Shown: positions 16,823-25,132 of the stretch, one piece after another
How positions within the stretch are numbered: the first letter of the stretch is position 1
Layout of the letters: the number at the start of each line of letters is the position of its first letter
Assembly: GCF_002288525.1 (NCBI RefSeq)
Contig: NZ_CP023067.1
Coordinates: forward strand, 620,001-684,000
Direction: 5' to 3'
Source of the DNA: Sinorhizobium sojae CCBAU 05684
GTDB taxonomy: Bacteria > Pseudomonadota > Alphaproteobacteria > Rhizobiales > Rhizobiaceae
DNA length: 64,000 nt
The notes under the pieces: model-generated
Told to the model about the DNA's origin: nothing
Database searches by the model: none
The model's input: only the letters and a program-made list of their open reading frames with translations
Program-made: the position numbers and the translations under genes

Positions 16823-17968
16823 ATGTTGTTCTGGATTCTTGTCGCCGTTCTGACGGCGGCTGTCGCTATCGTGCTTCTGTTGCCGCTGATGCGTGCGGCT
16901 GCGCCGCTCCCGTCTGCCCATAGCCATGACATCGAAGTCTACCGCGACCAGCTCGACGAACTGGCGCGGGATCGCGAGGCGGAACTGATCAGCGAGGAGG
17001 ATGCGGAACTTGCGAGGGCCGAAATCGCGCGCCGTCTGCTTGCGGCGAGCGCAGCCGACGACCCGGCCCGGCGAGGCGTGCCGGAACGGCTTTTTTCGAA
17101 CAGAATGGCGCAACTCTTCATCCTCCTCTGTCTGCCTGTGGTCGGGCTCGGACTTTACCTGACTACCGGCAGCCCCGGCGTGCCGGCGCAGCCGCTGGCG
17201 GAGCGGCTTGCCCATCCCGGCGAGGACATCAATATTCTGATCGCCAAAGCCGAGAACCATCTCGCCCTCAATCCGGACGATGGCGCAGGCTGGGACGTGC
17301 TCGCGCCGATCTACATGCGCAACGGCCGCGTGGACGACGCGGTTGCCGCCTATGACCGGGCGATCCGCCTGGCGGGCGCGACGCCGGCACGGCTCGGCGG
17401 TTATGCCGAAGCCCTGATCGTCCAGTCCGGCGGGCTCGTCACCGCCGAAGCTCAGGATGCCTTGAAAAGGGCGTTGGCGCTCGATCCCGATGATCCGCGT
17501 TCGGAATTCTATCTGGCACTGGGTTTGAAGCAGGAAGGAAAGAACGCTGCCGCACTCGCGGCGTTCCGAAAGCTCGCTGGCACGTCGCCCGCCGGTGCGC
17601 CCTGGCTGCCGCTGGTCAACCAGCACATCGCGGAGCTCTCGAACGCCATGCCGGGCGATGACGGCGCGGCGCCCAGGGACCCGGGATCAGAGGACATTGC
17701 GGCCGCCGAAGAGATGAACGCCGGCGACCGGCAGGCGATGATCCGCAGCATGGTCAACGGCCTGGCGGCACGGCTGAAGGAAAATCCCGCCAACCTCGCG
17801 GGATGGGTCCGCCTCGTCCGGTCCTATGTTGTGCTCGATCAAAGAGACGAGGCCGAGGATGCGTTACGGGAAGGATTGAAGGCATTTCCGGCGGCGGGCG
17901 ATGAGGGCAAGCAATTGCTGGCTTTGGCGCGCGAACTCGGCCTAGATGCCGGCGGAGAGCTAGAATGA
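16823..17968 (+). CDS. cycH: Cytochrome c biogenesis protein CycH (CcmI)
   Basis: A 381-residue protein: an N-terminal membrane helix (1-23), a cytoplasmic loop with a leucine/Glu-rich helix ([20 protein letters not shown]), a second membrane helix near 97-115, and a periplasmic TPR domain ([20 protein letters not shown] and later repeats). CcmI/CycH presents apocytochrome c to the haem ligation complex with CcmF and CcmH. First gene of the cycHJKL operon; it overlaps cycJ by 4 bases. Confidence 0.94.
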   Translation: MLFWILVAVLTAAVAIVLLLPLMRAAAPLPSAHSHDIEVYRDQLDELARDREAELISEEDAELARAEIARRLLAASAADDPARRGVPERLFSNRMAQLFILLCLPVVGLGLYLTTGSPGVPAQPLAERLAHPGEDINILIAKAENHLALNPDDGAGWDVLAPIYMRNGRVDDAVAAYDRAIRLAGATPARLGGYAEALIVQSGGLVTAEAQDALKRALALDPDDPRSEFYLALGLKQEGKNAAALAAFRKLAGTSPAGAPWLPLVNQHIAELSNAMPGDDGAAPRDPGSEDIAAAEEMNAGDRQAMIRSMVNGLAARLKENPANLAGWVRLVRSYVVLDQRDEAEDALREGLKAFPAAGDEGKQLLALARELGLDAGGELE

Positions 17969-18417
17969 CGCGCAAGCAAAAGCGGTTGGCAATCATTGGC
18001 GGCGGCGTTGGATTCCTGACGGCGGCGGTGCTGCTCGTCATGTTTGCCTTCAGCCAGGCGGTTGCCTATTTCTATGTTCCTGGCGATCTGGAGAACGCCG
18101 ATGTTGCGCCCGGAACGCGCATCCGGCTCGGTGGACTGGTCGAGGCGGGCTCCGTCAAGCGCGGCGAGGGCAAGACCGTGACCTTCAGCGTCACCGATAC
18201 GCTCGCATCCGTGCCGGTGACCTATACGGGCATCCTGCCCGATCTCTTTCGCGAGGGACAGGGCGTGGTGGCGGAGGGGGCATTCGCCGCCGGCGGCTCC
18301 GTCTTTGTTGCCGACACGGTGCTGGCGAAGCACGATGAGACCTATATGCCGAAGGATGTGGCGGACCGGTTGCAGGCGCAGGGTGTCACGCTCGGCGGGA
18401 AGGAAACGATCAAATGA
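17965..18417 (+). CDS. cycJ: Cytochrome c maturation haem chaperone CycJ (CcmE)
   Basis: A 150-residue protein with an N-terminal signal anchor and a periplasmic OB-fold domain. The covalent haem-binding motif is present as [10 protein letters not shown] (H123 and Y127). CcmE binds haem covalently in the periplasm and hands it to CcmF. Normal length. It overlaps cycH and cycK by 4 bases each, so the operon is tightly coupled. Confidence 0.96.
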   Translation: MTRKQKRLAIIGGGVGFLTAAVLLVMFAFSQAVAYFYVPGDLENADVAPGTRIRLGGLVEAGSVKRGEGKTVTFSVTDTLASVPVTYTGILPDLFREGQGVVAEGAFAAGGSVFVADTVLAKHDETYMPKDVADRLQAQGVTLGGKETIK

Positions 18418-20402
18418 TCATCGAGCTCGGGCACTACGCGCTCGTGTTGGCCCTTGCGACGGCGATCGTCCAGGCGGTGCTGCCGATCCTGGGCGCAAGC
18501 CGCGGTGATCGGTCCATGATGGAATTGGGGGGAAGCGCCGCGGTCGCCTCTTTCCTGCTCGTTGCCTTCGCCTTCGCGGTGCTGACCTTCGCCTATGTCG
18601 TGTCCGACTTCTCCGTCAGGAACGTTTGGGAAAACTCGCATTCCCTGAAACCCCTGATCTATAAGATTTCCGGCGTCTGGGGAAACCACGAGGGCTCGAT
18701 GCTCCTGTGGCTGTTGATCCTCGTGTTCTTTTCCATGCTGGTCGCACTCTTCGGCCGCAATCTGCCCGAGACATTGAAGGCGAACGTGCTTGCGGTGCAG
18801 GCGTGGATCACCACGGCGTTCACGCTTTTCATCCTGCTGACGTCCAATCCCTTCGCCCGGCTCGTCCCCGCACCGGGCGAGGGCAGGGACCTGAACCCCG
18901 TCCTTCAGGACATCGGCCTCGCCATTCACCCGCCGCTGCTCTATCTCGGCTATGTCGGCTTCTCCGTCTGCTTTTCCTTTGCGATCGCGGCCCTGATCGA
19001 AGGCCGGATCGATGCGGCATGGGCGCGCTGGGTCAGGCCCTGGACGCTCGCCGCCTGGACGGCTTTGACCGCCGGCATCGCCATGGGCTCCTATTGGGCC
19101 TATTACGAACTCGGTTGGGGCGGCTGGTGGTTCTGGGATCCGGTCGAGAATGCTTCCTTCATGCCTTGGCTTGCGGGAACCGCGCTGCTTCATTCGGCAC
19201 TGGTGATGGAAAAGCGCGAAGCGCTGAAGATCTGGACCGTGCTGCTGGCGATTCTCACCTTCTCGCTTTCGCTGCTGGGCACTTTTCTCGTGCGCTCGGG
19301 TGTGCTGACATCGGTCCATGCCTTCGCCACCGACCCGACACGCGGCGTCTTCATCCTGGCAATTCTCATCTTCTTCATCGGCGGTGCTTTCGCTCTTTTC
19401 GCCTTGCGCGCCACGCATCTGAAGGCGGGTGGGCTGTTCGCGCCGATTTCGCGCGAGGGCGCGCTCGTCCTCAACAACCTCATTCTGACGACGGCGACGG
19501 CGACGGTGTTGACCGGCACACTCTATCCCCTGGTGCTCGAAGCCTTGACCGGTGACAAGATTTCGGTCGGTGCGCCCTTCTTCAACATGACGTTCGGTCT
19601 CCTGATGCTGCCGCTGCTCTTCGCCGTTCCCTTCGGGCCGCTGCTTGCATGGAAGCGGGGGGATCTCGCCGGTGCCGCTCAACGGCTCTTCGTCGCTGCG
19701 GCCATTGGCCTTCTCGCCGCTGCGATGCTTTACTATGCGAAGAATGGCGGTCCGCTTCTTGCGCCCCTGGGGATCGGCCTCGGCGTCTATCTCATTCTCG
19801 GCGCCATCACCGACCTCATGCTCCGTTCCGGTCTCGGCAAGGTCGCCGGAAGCGTCGCCCTGAGGCGCCTCCTTGGCCTGCCGCGCTCGGCCTTCGGCAC
19901 GACGCTCGCCCATATCGGACTCGGCGTCACGCTGATCGGCATCGTCGCCGTTACCGCATACGAGACGGAGACGGTGGTCGAAATGAAGCCGGGCATGCTG
20001 GCGGACGCCGGCGGTTACACACTGCGCTTCGACGGCATGCAAGAGGGGCGCGGACCGAACTATACGGAAGAAACGGGACACTTCACCGTCAGCCGCGGCG
20101 GTGTCCAGGTGACGGAGATCTGGTCGTCCAAGCGCCTCTACTCGGCGCGCAGGATGCCGACCACGGAAGCCGGGATCAGGACCTTCGGTCTGAGCCAGCT
20201 GTATGTTTCGCTTGGCGACGAAATGGCCGGCGGCGGCGTCGTCGTACGCATCTGGTGGAAACCGCTGATCCTGTGCATCTGGGGCGGCGCCATGATCATG
20301 ATCGTTGCCGGTTTCGTTTCCTTGAGCGATCGCCGCTTGCGCGTCGGCGCCCCCTCGCGCGCCAGGAAGACACCCCAGCTTGCCGCGGGAGCCGCCGAAT
20401 GA
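18414..20402 (+). CDS. cycK: Haem lyase subunit CycK (CcmF)
   Basis: A 662-residue multi-pass membrane protein with the tryptophan-rich periplasmic WWD motif ([20 protein letters not shown]) and conserved flanking histidines (for example [11 protein letters not shown]). CcmF is the core of the apocytochrome c:haem ligase. Full length for the family. It overlaps cycJ and cycL by 4 bases. Confidence 0.96.
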   Translation: MIIELGHYALVLALATAIVQAVLPILGASRGDRSMMELGGSAAVASFLLVAFAFAVLTFAYVVSDFSVRNVWENSHSLKPLIYKISGVWGNHEGSMLLWLLILVFFSMLVALFGRNLPETLKANVLAVQAWITTAFTLFILLTSNPFARLVPAPGEGRDLNPVLQDIGLAIHPPLLYLGYVGFSVCFSFAIAALIEGRIDAAWARWVRPWTLAAWTALTAGIAMGSYWAYYELGWGGWWFWDPVENASFMPWLAGTALLHSALVMEKREALKIWTVLLAILTFSLSLLGTFLVRSGVLTSVHAFATDPTRGVFILAILIFFIGGAFALFALRATHLKAGGLFAPISREGALVLNNLILTTATATVLTGTLYPLVLEALTGDKISVGAPFFNMTFGLLMLPLLFAVPFGPLLAWKRGDLAGAAQRLFVAAAIGLLAAAMLYYAKNGGPLLAPLGIGLGVYLILGAITDLMLRSGLGKVAGSVALRRLLGLPRSAFGTTLAHIGLGVTLIGIVAVTAYETETVVEMKPGMLADAGGYTLRFDGMQEGRGPNYTEETGHFTVSRGGVQVTEIWSSKRLYSARRMPTTEAGIRTFGLSQLYVSLGDEMAGGGVVVRIWWKPLILCIWGGAMIMIVAGFVSLSDRRLRVGAPSRARKTPQLAAGAAE

Positions 20403-20854
20403 TCCGCATCCTCTTCGCGCTCTGTCTCTGCCTCGCCCTCATCGGACCGGCTCTCGCGGTCAATCCGGACGAGGTGCTTGCCGATCCGGCGCTAGAGGCG
20501 CGGGCGCGGGCGATCTCCGCCGAACTGCGTTGCATGGTGTGCCAGAACCAGTCGATCGACGACTCCGATGCCGAGCTTGCCAAGGATCTCAGGCTGCTGG
20601 TGCGCGAGCGCCTGAAGAACGGCGACAGCGACGAGGCGGTGATTGCCTACGTCGTGTCGCGATACGGCGACTTCGTGCTCCTGAAGCCGCGCTTCGAACC
20701 CAAGACTCTGCTTCTCTGGGGCATGCCGGTTGTCCTGCTGCTCGTCGGTGCGGGCACAATTCTTCTCGCTGCCCGCCGGCGTGGTCGGCGGCCCACGGGA
20801 ACGCCCCTTTCTGATGAGGAACAGGCGAGGCTGGATAAGCTCCTGCGCTCCTGA
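20399..20854 (+). CDS. cycL: Thiol oxidoreductase subunit CycL (CcmH)
   Basis: A 151-residue protein with a signal peptide (ending ALA near residue 20), the CcmH active-site motif [16 protein letters not shown] (C45, C48) and one C-terminal membrane helix near 100-122. CcmH keeps the CXXCH cysteines of apocytochrome c reduced for haem attachment. Last gene of the operon; the ATG overlaps the cycK stop. Confidence 0.95.
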   Translation: MIRILFALCLCLALIGPALAVNPDEVLADPALEARARAISAELRCMVCQNQSIDDSDAELAKDLRLLVRERLKNGDSDEAVIAYVVSRYGDFVLLKPRFEPKTLLLWGMPVVLLLVGAGTILLAARRRGRRPTGTPLSDEEQARLDKLLRS

Positions 20855-21141
20855 AGCCACATCGGCTGCGTTAACGGGGTATCCGAAAGGGCAGTTTGGT
20901 CAAGGCGTTGGGGGGCGAGAACGCCATATGTGTTCAAATTTTGCTGGCTCCAACGAACATTACGAAAAGTTCATCTGACGGACAGAACTCAGTAAGGTGC
21001 CTTCCCTTAAATCTTGCTTTATCGGCTGTTCCTCCAGTCGCAGCCAATCAGACGAGCAGGTTACGGCCTGCCGGATCTGACACCAAGGTTTCGAGCCATC
21101 GCCGTCCGGCGGGGCTCCATGGAAGAGAAAAGGCAAATCGA

Positions 21142-22701
21142 ATGTCCACGAAGAAATCTCTGCGTCCCTCTCTCAAGACCATTCTGAAGACGTCTACGGT
21201 CGCCGGCGCTGCGGCCGTGATGCTGACCACAGGCATTCCGGCGCAGATCTCGCACTCCTTCGCGCAGGCAGTGAAGGTGCAGGCGCCGAACGTTGCCAGC
21301 TTCGCCGATGTCGTTGAGGCCGTTTCCCCGGCGGTCGTCTCCGTTCGCGTGCAATCGCGTGTGCAGGTCTCAAATGAACAGACCGGCAATTTCAGCTTCG
21401 ATTTCGGCCGGGGCCTGGAAGATTTGCCTGACGACCACCCGCTGAAGCGGTTCTTCCGTGAGTTCGGCGGGCCGGGTCAGCGCGAGGGGGATCGGGCCGA
21501 TCGTTGGCGTGAGCGCCATGGCCCCCGTGAAGGCCGGCTCCGCCCGCGGGCGCAGGGCTCCGGCTTCTTCATCAGCCAAGACGGTTATGTCGTCACCAAC
21601 AATCACGTCGTTTCCGATGGCTCCTCCTTCAGCGTCATCCTGAACGACGGAACGGAGCTTGATGCCAAGCTCGTTGGCAAGGACCAGCGCACGGATCTTG
21701 CCGTGCTGAAGGTGGATGCCAAGCGCAAGTTCGCCTATGTCAGCTTTGCCGATGACACCAAGGTGCGCGTAGGCGACTGGGTGGTTGCGGTCGGCAACCC
21801 GTTCGGCCTCGGCGGCACGGTGACGGCGGGTATCGTCTCAGCCCGCGGTCGCGACATCGGCTCCGGCCCCTACGACGATTACCTGCAGGTCGACGCGGCA
21901 GTGAATCGTGGCAACTCCGGCGGCCCCACCTTCGATCTCGCCGGCGAAGTCGTTGGCATCAACACGGCGATATTTTCTCCGTCCGGCGGCAATGTCGGCA
22001 TTGCCTTCGCCATTCCCGCATCGGTAGCCAGGAACGTCGTCGAGGATCTGATCAAGGACGGCACCGTTTCGCGCGGCTGGCTTGGCGTTCAGATCCAGCC
22101 TGTCACCAAGGATATCGCCGATTCCCTCGGCCTGGCCGAGGCGCAGGGCGCTCTCGTCGTCGAGCCGCAGCCGGGTTCGCCGGGCGAAAAGGCCGGTATC
22201 AAGCAGGGCGACGTCGTGACTGCGCTCAACGGCGAACCGGTCAAGGATCCGCGCGACCTCGCACGGCGTGTCGCGGCGATCAATCCGGGTTCGAGCGCCG
22301 AGGTCACCCTGTGGCGCGATGGCAAGTCCGAGAGCGTAAAGCTCGAGATTGGAACGCTGCCGGACGACACCGCGGATAGGACTCCTGACAGTGACGACGA
22401 GCAGTCCAACCGGGGTCAGACAGGTGAGGAAACGCTGTCCGATCTTGGCCTGGCGGTCATTCCGTCGGACGACGGTCAGGGCGTCACCATCACCTCCGTC
22501 GATCCGGAGTCCGATGCCGGAGATCGCGGCCTGAAGGAAGGCGAGAAGATTGTCTCTGTCAACAATCAGGACGTGAAGTCGGCGGACGAGATCCTCAAGG
22601 TTATCGAGACCGCCCGGAAGGATGGCCGCAGCAAGGCGCTCTTTCAGATCGAAGCTGCCGAGGGCAGCCGCTTCGTGGCGCTCCCGATCGAGCAGGGCTG
22701 A
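21142..22701 (+). CDS. degP: Periplasmic serine protease DegP/HtrA
   Basis: A 519-residue DegP-type protease. A signal region (1-about 42) is followed by a trypsin-like domain with the triad H155 (VTNNHVV), D185 (RTDLAVLKVD) and S259 (GNSGGPTFD), then two PDZ domains. An acidic and basic charged insert (about 95-136) sits before the catalytic core, rich in Arg and Asp. DegP degrades or refolds misfolded envelope proteins. The ATG at 21142 begins the signal peptide; the frame is open upstream to 20896. It lies between cycHJKL and the two-component pair, an order known in Sinorhizobium (degP1). Confidence 0.93.
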   Translation: MSTKKSLRPSLKTILKTSTVAGAAAVMLTTGIPAQISHSFAQAVKVQAPNVASFADVVEAVSPAVVSVRVQSRVQVSNEQTGNFSFDFGRGLEDLPDDHPLKRFFREFGGPGQREGDRADRWRERHGPREGRLRPRAQGSGFFISQDGYVVTNNHVVSDGSSFSVILNDGTELDAKLVGKDQRTDLAVLKVDAKRKFAYVSFADDTKVRVGDWVVAVGNPFGLGGTVTAGIVSARGRDIGSGPYDDYLQVDAAVNRGNSGGPTFDLAGEVVGINTAIFSPSGGNVGIAFAIPASVARNVVEDLIKDGTVSRGWLGVQIQPVTKDIADSLGLAEAQGALVVEPQPGSPGEKAGIKQGDVVTALNGEPVKDPRDLARRVAAINPGSSAEVTLWRDGKSESVKLEIGTLPDDTADRTPDSDDEQSNRGQTGEETLSDLGLAVIPSDDGQGVTITSVDPESDAGDRGLKEGEKIVSVNNQDVKSADEILKVIETARKDGRSKALFQIEAAEGSRFVALPIEQG

Positions 22702-23011
22702 CCAACGGCGAGACGGACTGGAGAGCGGTCGGGAAGGTGCCGAAGAGCCATTCCCGACCGCGTCCTAACACACAGCCGAACCCGCCGCGATCATTGCGGC
22801 GGTTTCCGTTCCGACCCACCTGCTACATGATTCCTATGGCGCCGCCGCCAGTTACCAGGAGCGTAAAGGTCGGTGTATCACTTTGAATTGCTGCATGTCT
22901 TTGTTTTTTAAATCGAGGTCGGTTCAAGGAGACATGCAGGCGGGAACACCATGAGTAGCTCGGGCCGCTTTGCGAACCGAAACCGGTTGAGACGAACAGA
23001 GGTCCGGGACT
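22702..23011. other. Intergenic region between degP and response regulator
   Basis: A gap of 310 bases. The first part includes a GC-rich stretch after degP (ACACAGCCGAACCCGCCGCGATCATTGCGGCGGTTTCC), where CCGCCGC and GCGGCGG can pair and could terminate degP transcripts, though the T-run is weak. It also holds the repeat at 22877-22939. No gene is seen. Confidence 0.4.
22877..22939. repeat. Mosaic repeat, B module
   Basis: ATCACTTTGAATTGCTGCATGTC, then TTTAAATCGAGGTCGGTTCAAGG and GACATGCAG: the B palindrome with TGCATGTC/GACATGCA ends, preceded by the CTTTGAATT joint also seen at 305-325. Confidence 0.7.
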
Positions 23012-23713
23012 ATGGTCACGCGTATGAAGATTCTCATTGTTGAAGACGACCTCGAGGCCGCGGCCTATCTCGCCAAGGCTTTTCGTGAGGCGGGTATTGT
23101 TTCCGACCATGCAAGCGACGGCGAGAGCGGCCTGTTCATGGCGAGCGAAAACGCTTACGACGTGCTTGTGGTCGACCGCATGCTGCCGCGTCGCGACGGG
23201 CTGTCGCTGATTACCGAACTCAGGCGCAGGGACATCCACACGCCGGTGCTCATCCTCTCCGCTCTCGGTCAGGTGGACGACCGCGTCACGGGCCTTCGCG
23301 CCGGTGGCGATGATTATCTGCCGAAACCCTATGCCTTCAGCGAGCTCCTGGCGCGCGTCGAGGTGCTCGGCCGGCGAAAGGGTGCGCCGGAGCAGGACAT
23401 GATCTACCGCGTCGGAGACCTCGAACTCGATCGGCTCTCCCACTCGGTCCGGCGGCAAGGCAAGGAAATTCCGCTGCAGCCGCGCGAGTTCCGCCTGCTC
23501 GAATACCTCATGAAGAATGCGGGCCAGGTGGTCACGCGCACCATGCTGCTCGAGAATGTGTGGGACTATCACTTCGACCCGCAGACAAACGTCATCGATG
23601 TTCACGTCTCGCGCCTGCGCTCGAAGATCGAGAAGGACTTCGATCCGCCATTGCTCAGAACCGTTCGTGGCGCCGGTTATATGATCAAGGATGACCGGAC
23701 GTCTGAAACATGA
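23012..23713 (+). CDS. OmpR-family response regulator
   Basis: A 233-residue regulator: a receiver domain (E11/D12/D13, phospho-acceptor in VLVVDRMLPRRDG, K in DDYLPKPY) and a winged-helix DNA-binding domain (PREFRLLEYLMKNAGQVV, TNVIDVHVSRLRSKIE). AGAGG precedes the ATG at 23012; an in-frame ATG at 23024 is the alternative. It overlaps the kinase gene by 4 bases. Lying directly after degP, the pair could sense envelope stress, which is inference. Target genes unknown. Confidence 0.88.
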   Translation: MVTRMKILIVEDDLEAAAYLAKAFREAGIVSDHASDGESGLFMASENAYDVLVVDRMLPRRDGLSLITELRRRDIHTPVLILSALGQVDDRVTGLRAGGDDYLPKPYAFSELLARVEVLGRRKGAPEQDMIYRVGDLELDRLSHSVRRQGKEIPLQPREFRLLEYLMKNAGQVVTRTMLLENVWDYHFDPQTNVIDVHVSRLRSKIEKDFDPPLLRTVRGAGYMIKDDRTSET

Positions 23714-25104
23714 GCAGGTTCAGCGTTCTGTTCAGGACGACCGCGGTCAGACTCTCCGCACTCTATCTCGTACTCTTCTCCCTTTGTGCCGCCATTCTCG
23801 TCTTCTACGTCACCGGCATGTCCGAACGTCTGCTGGAACAGCAGACACGCGAAGCAATCGCCGCCGAGGCAATCCAGATCGAGGGCGTTTACGATCGTGC
23901 CGGCATCAGCGGCCTGCTTCGCACGCTCGAACGCCGCGCGCGCCAGCCCGGCGCCAATCTCTATGTCATCGCCGGCCCGGCGGGGGAAATTCTCGCCGGA
24001 AATGTGGCGAGCCTCGAACCGGGCCTCCTCGACGACGCAGGCTGGACATCCGAGCCTTTCCGCTACCGCCGCTTCACCGACGAGAGTCGCGCCGACAGCC
24101 ATGTGGCGCTTGCCCAGGTGATCGTGCTCGACAACGGCCTCAGGATTCTTGTCGGCCGCGACCTGCAGGAGCCTGAGAAGTTTAGCGCTCTCGTCCGTCA
24201 GGCCCTGGTGGTGGCACTCGGCATCATGGGGCTCGGTGCGCTGGTGATCTGGTTCGGCATCGGGCGCAACGCCCTGAGGCGTATCGACCGGATGTCCGAA
24301 GCAAGCACCAAGATCATGGCGGGCGACCTGTCGCAGCGCCTGCCGATGAGCGGATCCGGCGACGAGTTCGACCGGCTTTCGGAATCGCTGAACACGATGC
24401 TCGGCCGCATCGAGAAGCTGGATGAGGGCCTCAGACAGGTTTCCGATAACATCGCGCATGATCTCAAGACGCCGCTGACACGCTTGCGCAACAAGGCCGA
24501 AGCGGCGCTTGCCAATCGGGAGAACCAGAGCACCGCGCTTGAGGAGATCATCGTCGAATCAGACCAGCTGATCCGCACCTTCAATGCGCTCTTGATGATT
24601 TCGCGCGTGGAGGCGGGTTCAGCCGTAGCGGAGATGAGCGAAGTCGATCTCACCCGCATCGTCGCCGATTGCGTCGAGCTCTACGAACCGCTTGCGGAGG
24701 AAAGTGCGCTGCGGCTGGAGGAGGACATCGAGCCGAAGGTGACGGTTTCTGGCAATCGCGAGCTCATCGGTCAGGCGCTCGGCAATCTGATCGACAATGC
24801 CATCAAATATGCGGACGGTGCGACAAATCCGCTGATCCGGGTGGAAATGAAAAAGAGCGACGGCAACGTCCTGCTCACCATCGCCGACCATGGCCCCGGC
24901 GTGCCGGAGGGCATGCGCAGCGAAGTCGTGAAGCGCTTCGTTCGGCTCGACGAAAGCCGATCGAAACCCGGGACCGGGCTCGGCCTTTCCCTTGTCGAAG
25001 CGGTCATGGAAATGCACCATGGCTCACTGGAACTCACGGCCACCGAACCGGACGGCACGGGATTGACGGTACGCATGGTTTTCCCGACCGCCTTGGCCCG
25101 ATAG
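23710..25104 (+). CDS. Sensor histidine kinase, HAMP type
   Basis: A 464-residue inner-membrane kinase with membrane helices near 14-36 and 166-186, a periplasmic sensor between them, and HAMP (GRNALRRIDRMSEASTKIMA). HisKA follows with DNIAHDLKTPLTRLRN (H250), then HATPase (NLIDNAIKYA, DHGPGVP, GTGLGLSLVEAVMEMHHG). Partner of the regulator at 23012-23713 by 4-base overlap. The layout is like the metal- or envelope-responsive CzcS/QseC class, but the stimulus cannot be read from sequence. Confidence 0.88.
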   Translation: MSRFSVLFRTTAVRLSALYLVLFSLCAAILVFYVTGMSERLLEQQTREAIAAEAIQIEGVYDRAGISGLLRTLERRARQPGANLYVIAGPAGEILAGNVASLEPGLLDDAGWTSEPFRYRRFTDESRADSHVALAQVIVLDNGLRILVGRDLQEPEKFSALVRQALVVALGIMGLGALVIWFGIGRNALRRIDRMSEASTKIMAGDLSQRLPMSGSGDEFDRLSESLNTMLGRIEKLDEGLRQVSDNIAHDLKTPLTRLRNKAEAALANRENQSTALEEIIVESDQLIRTFNALLMISRVEAGSAVAEMSEVDLTRIVADCVELYEPLAEESALRLEEDIEPKVTVSGNRELIGQALGNLIDNAIKYADGATNPLIRVEMKKSDGNVLLTIADHGPGVPEGMRSEVVKRFVRLDESRSKPGTGLGLSLVEAVMEMHHGSLELTATEPDGTGLTVRMVFPTALAR

Positions 25105-25132
25105 ACCGACTGAGACGCGGGGAGGGATCTCG

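Noticed and set aside
18342-20081. 579-codon minus-strand frame
   Set aside because: Antisense to cycK; extremely rich in Glu, Gln, Arg and His, a shadow of a hydrophobic gene.
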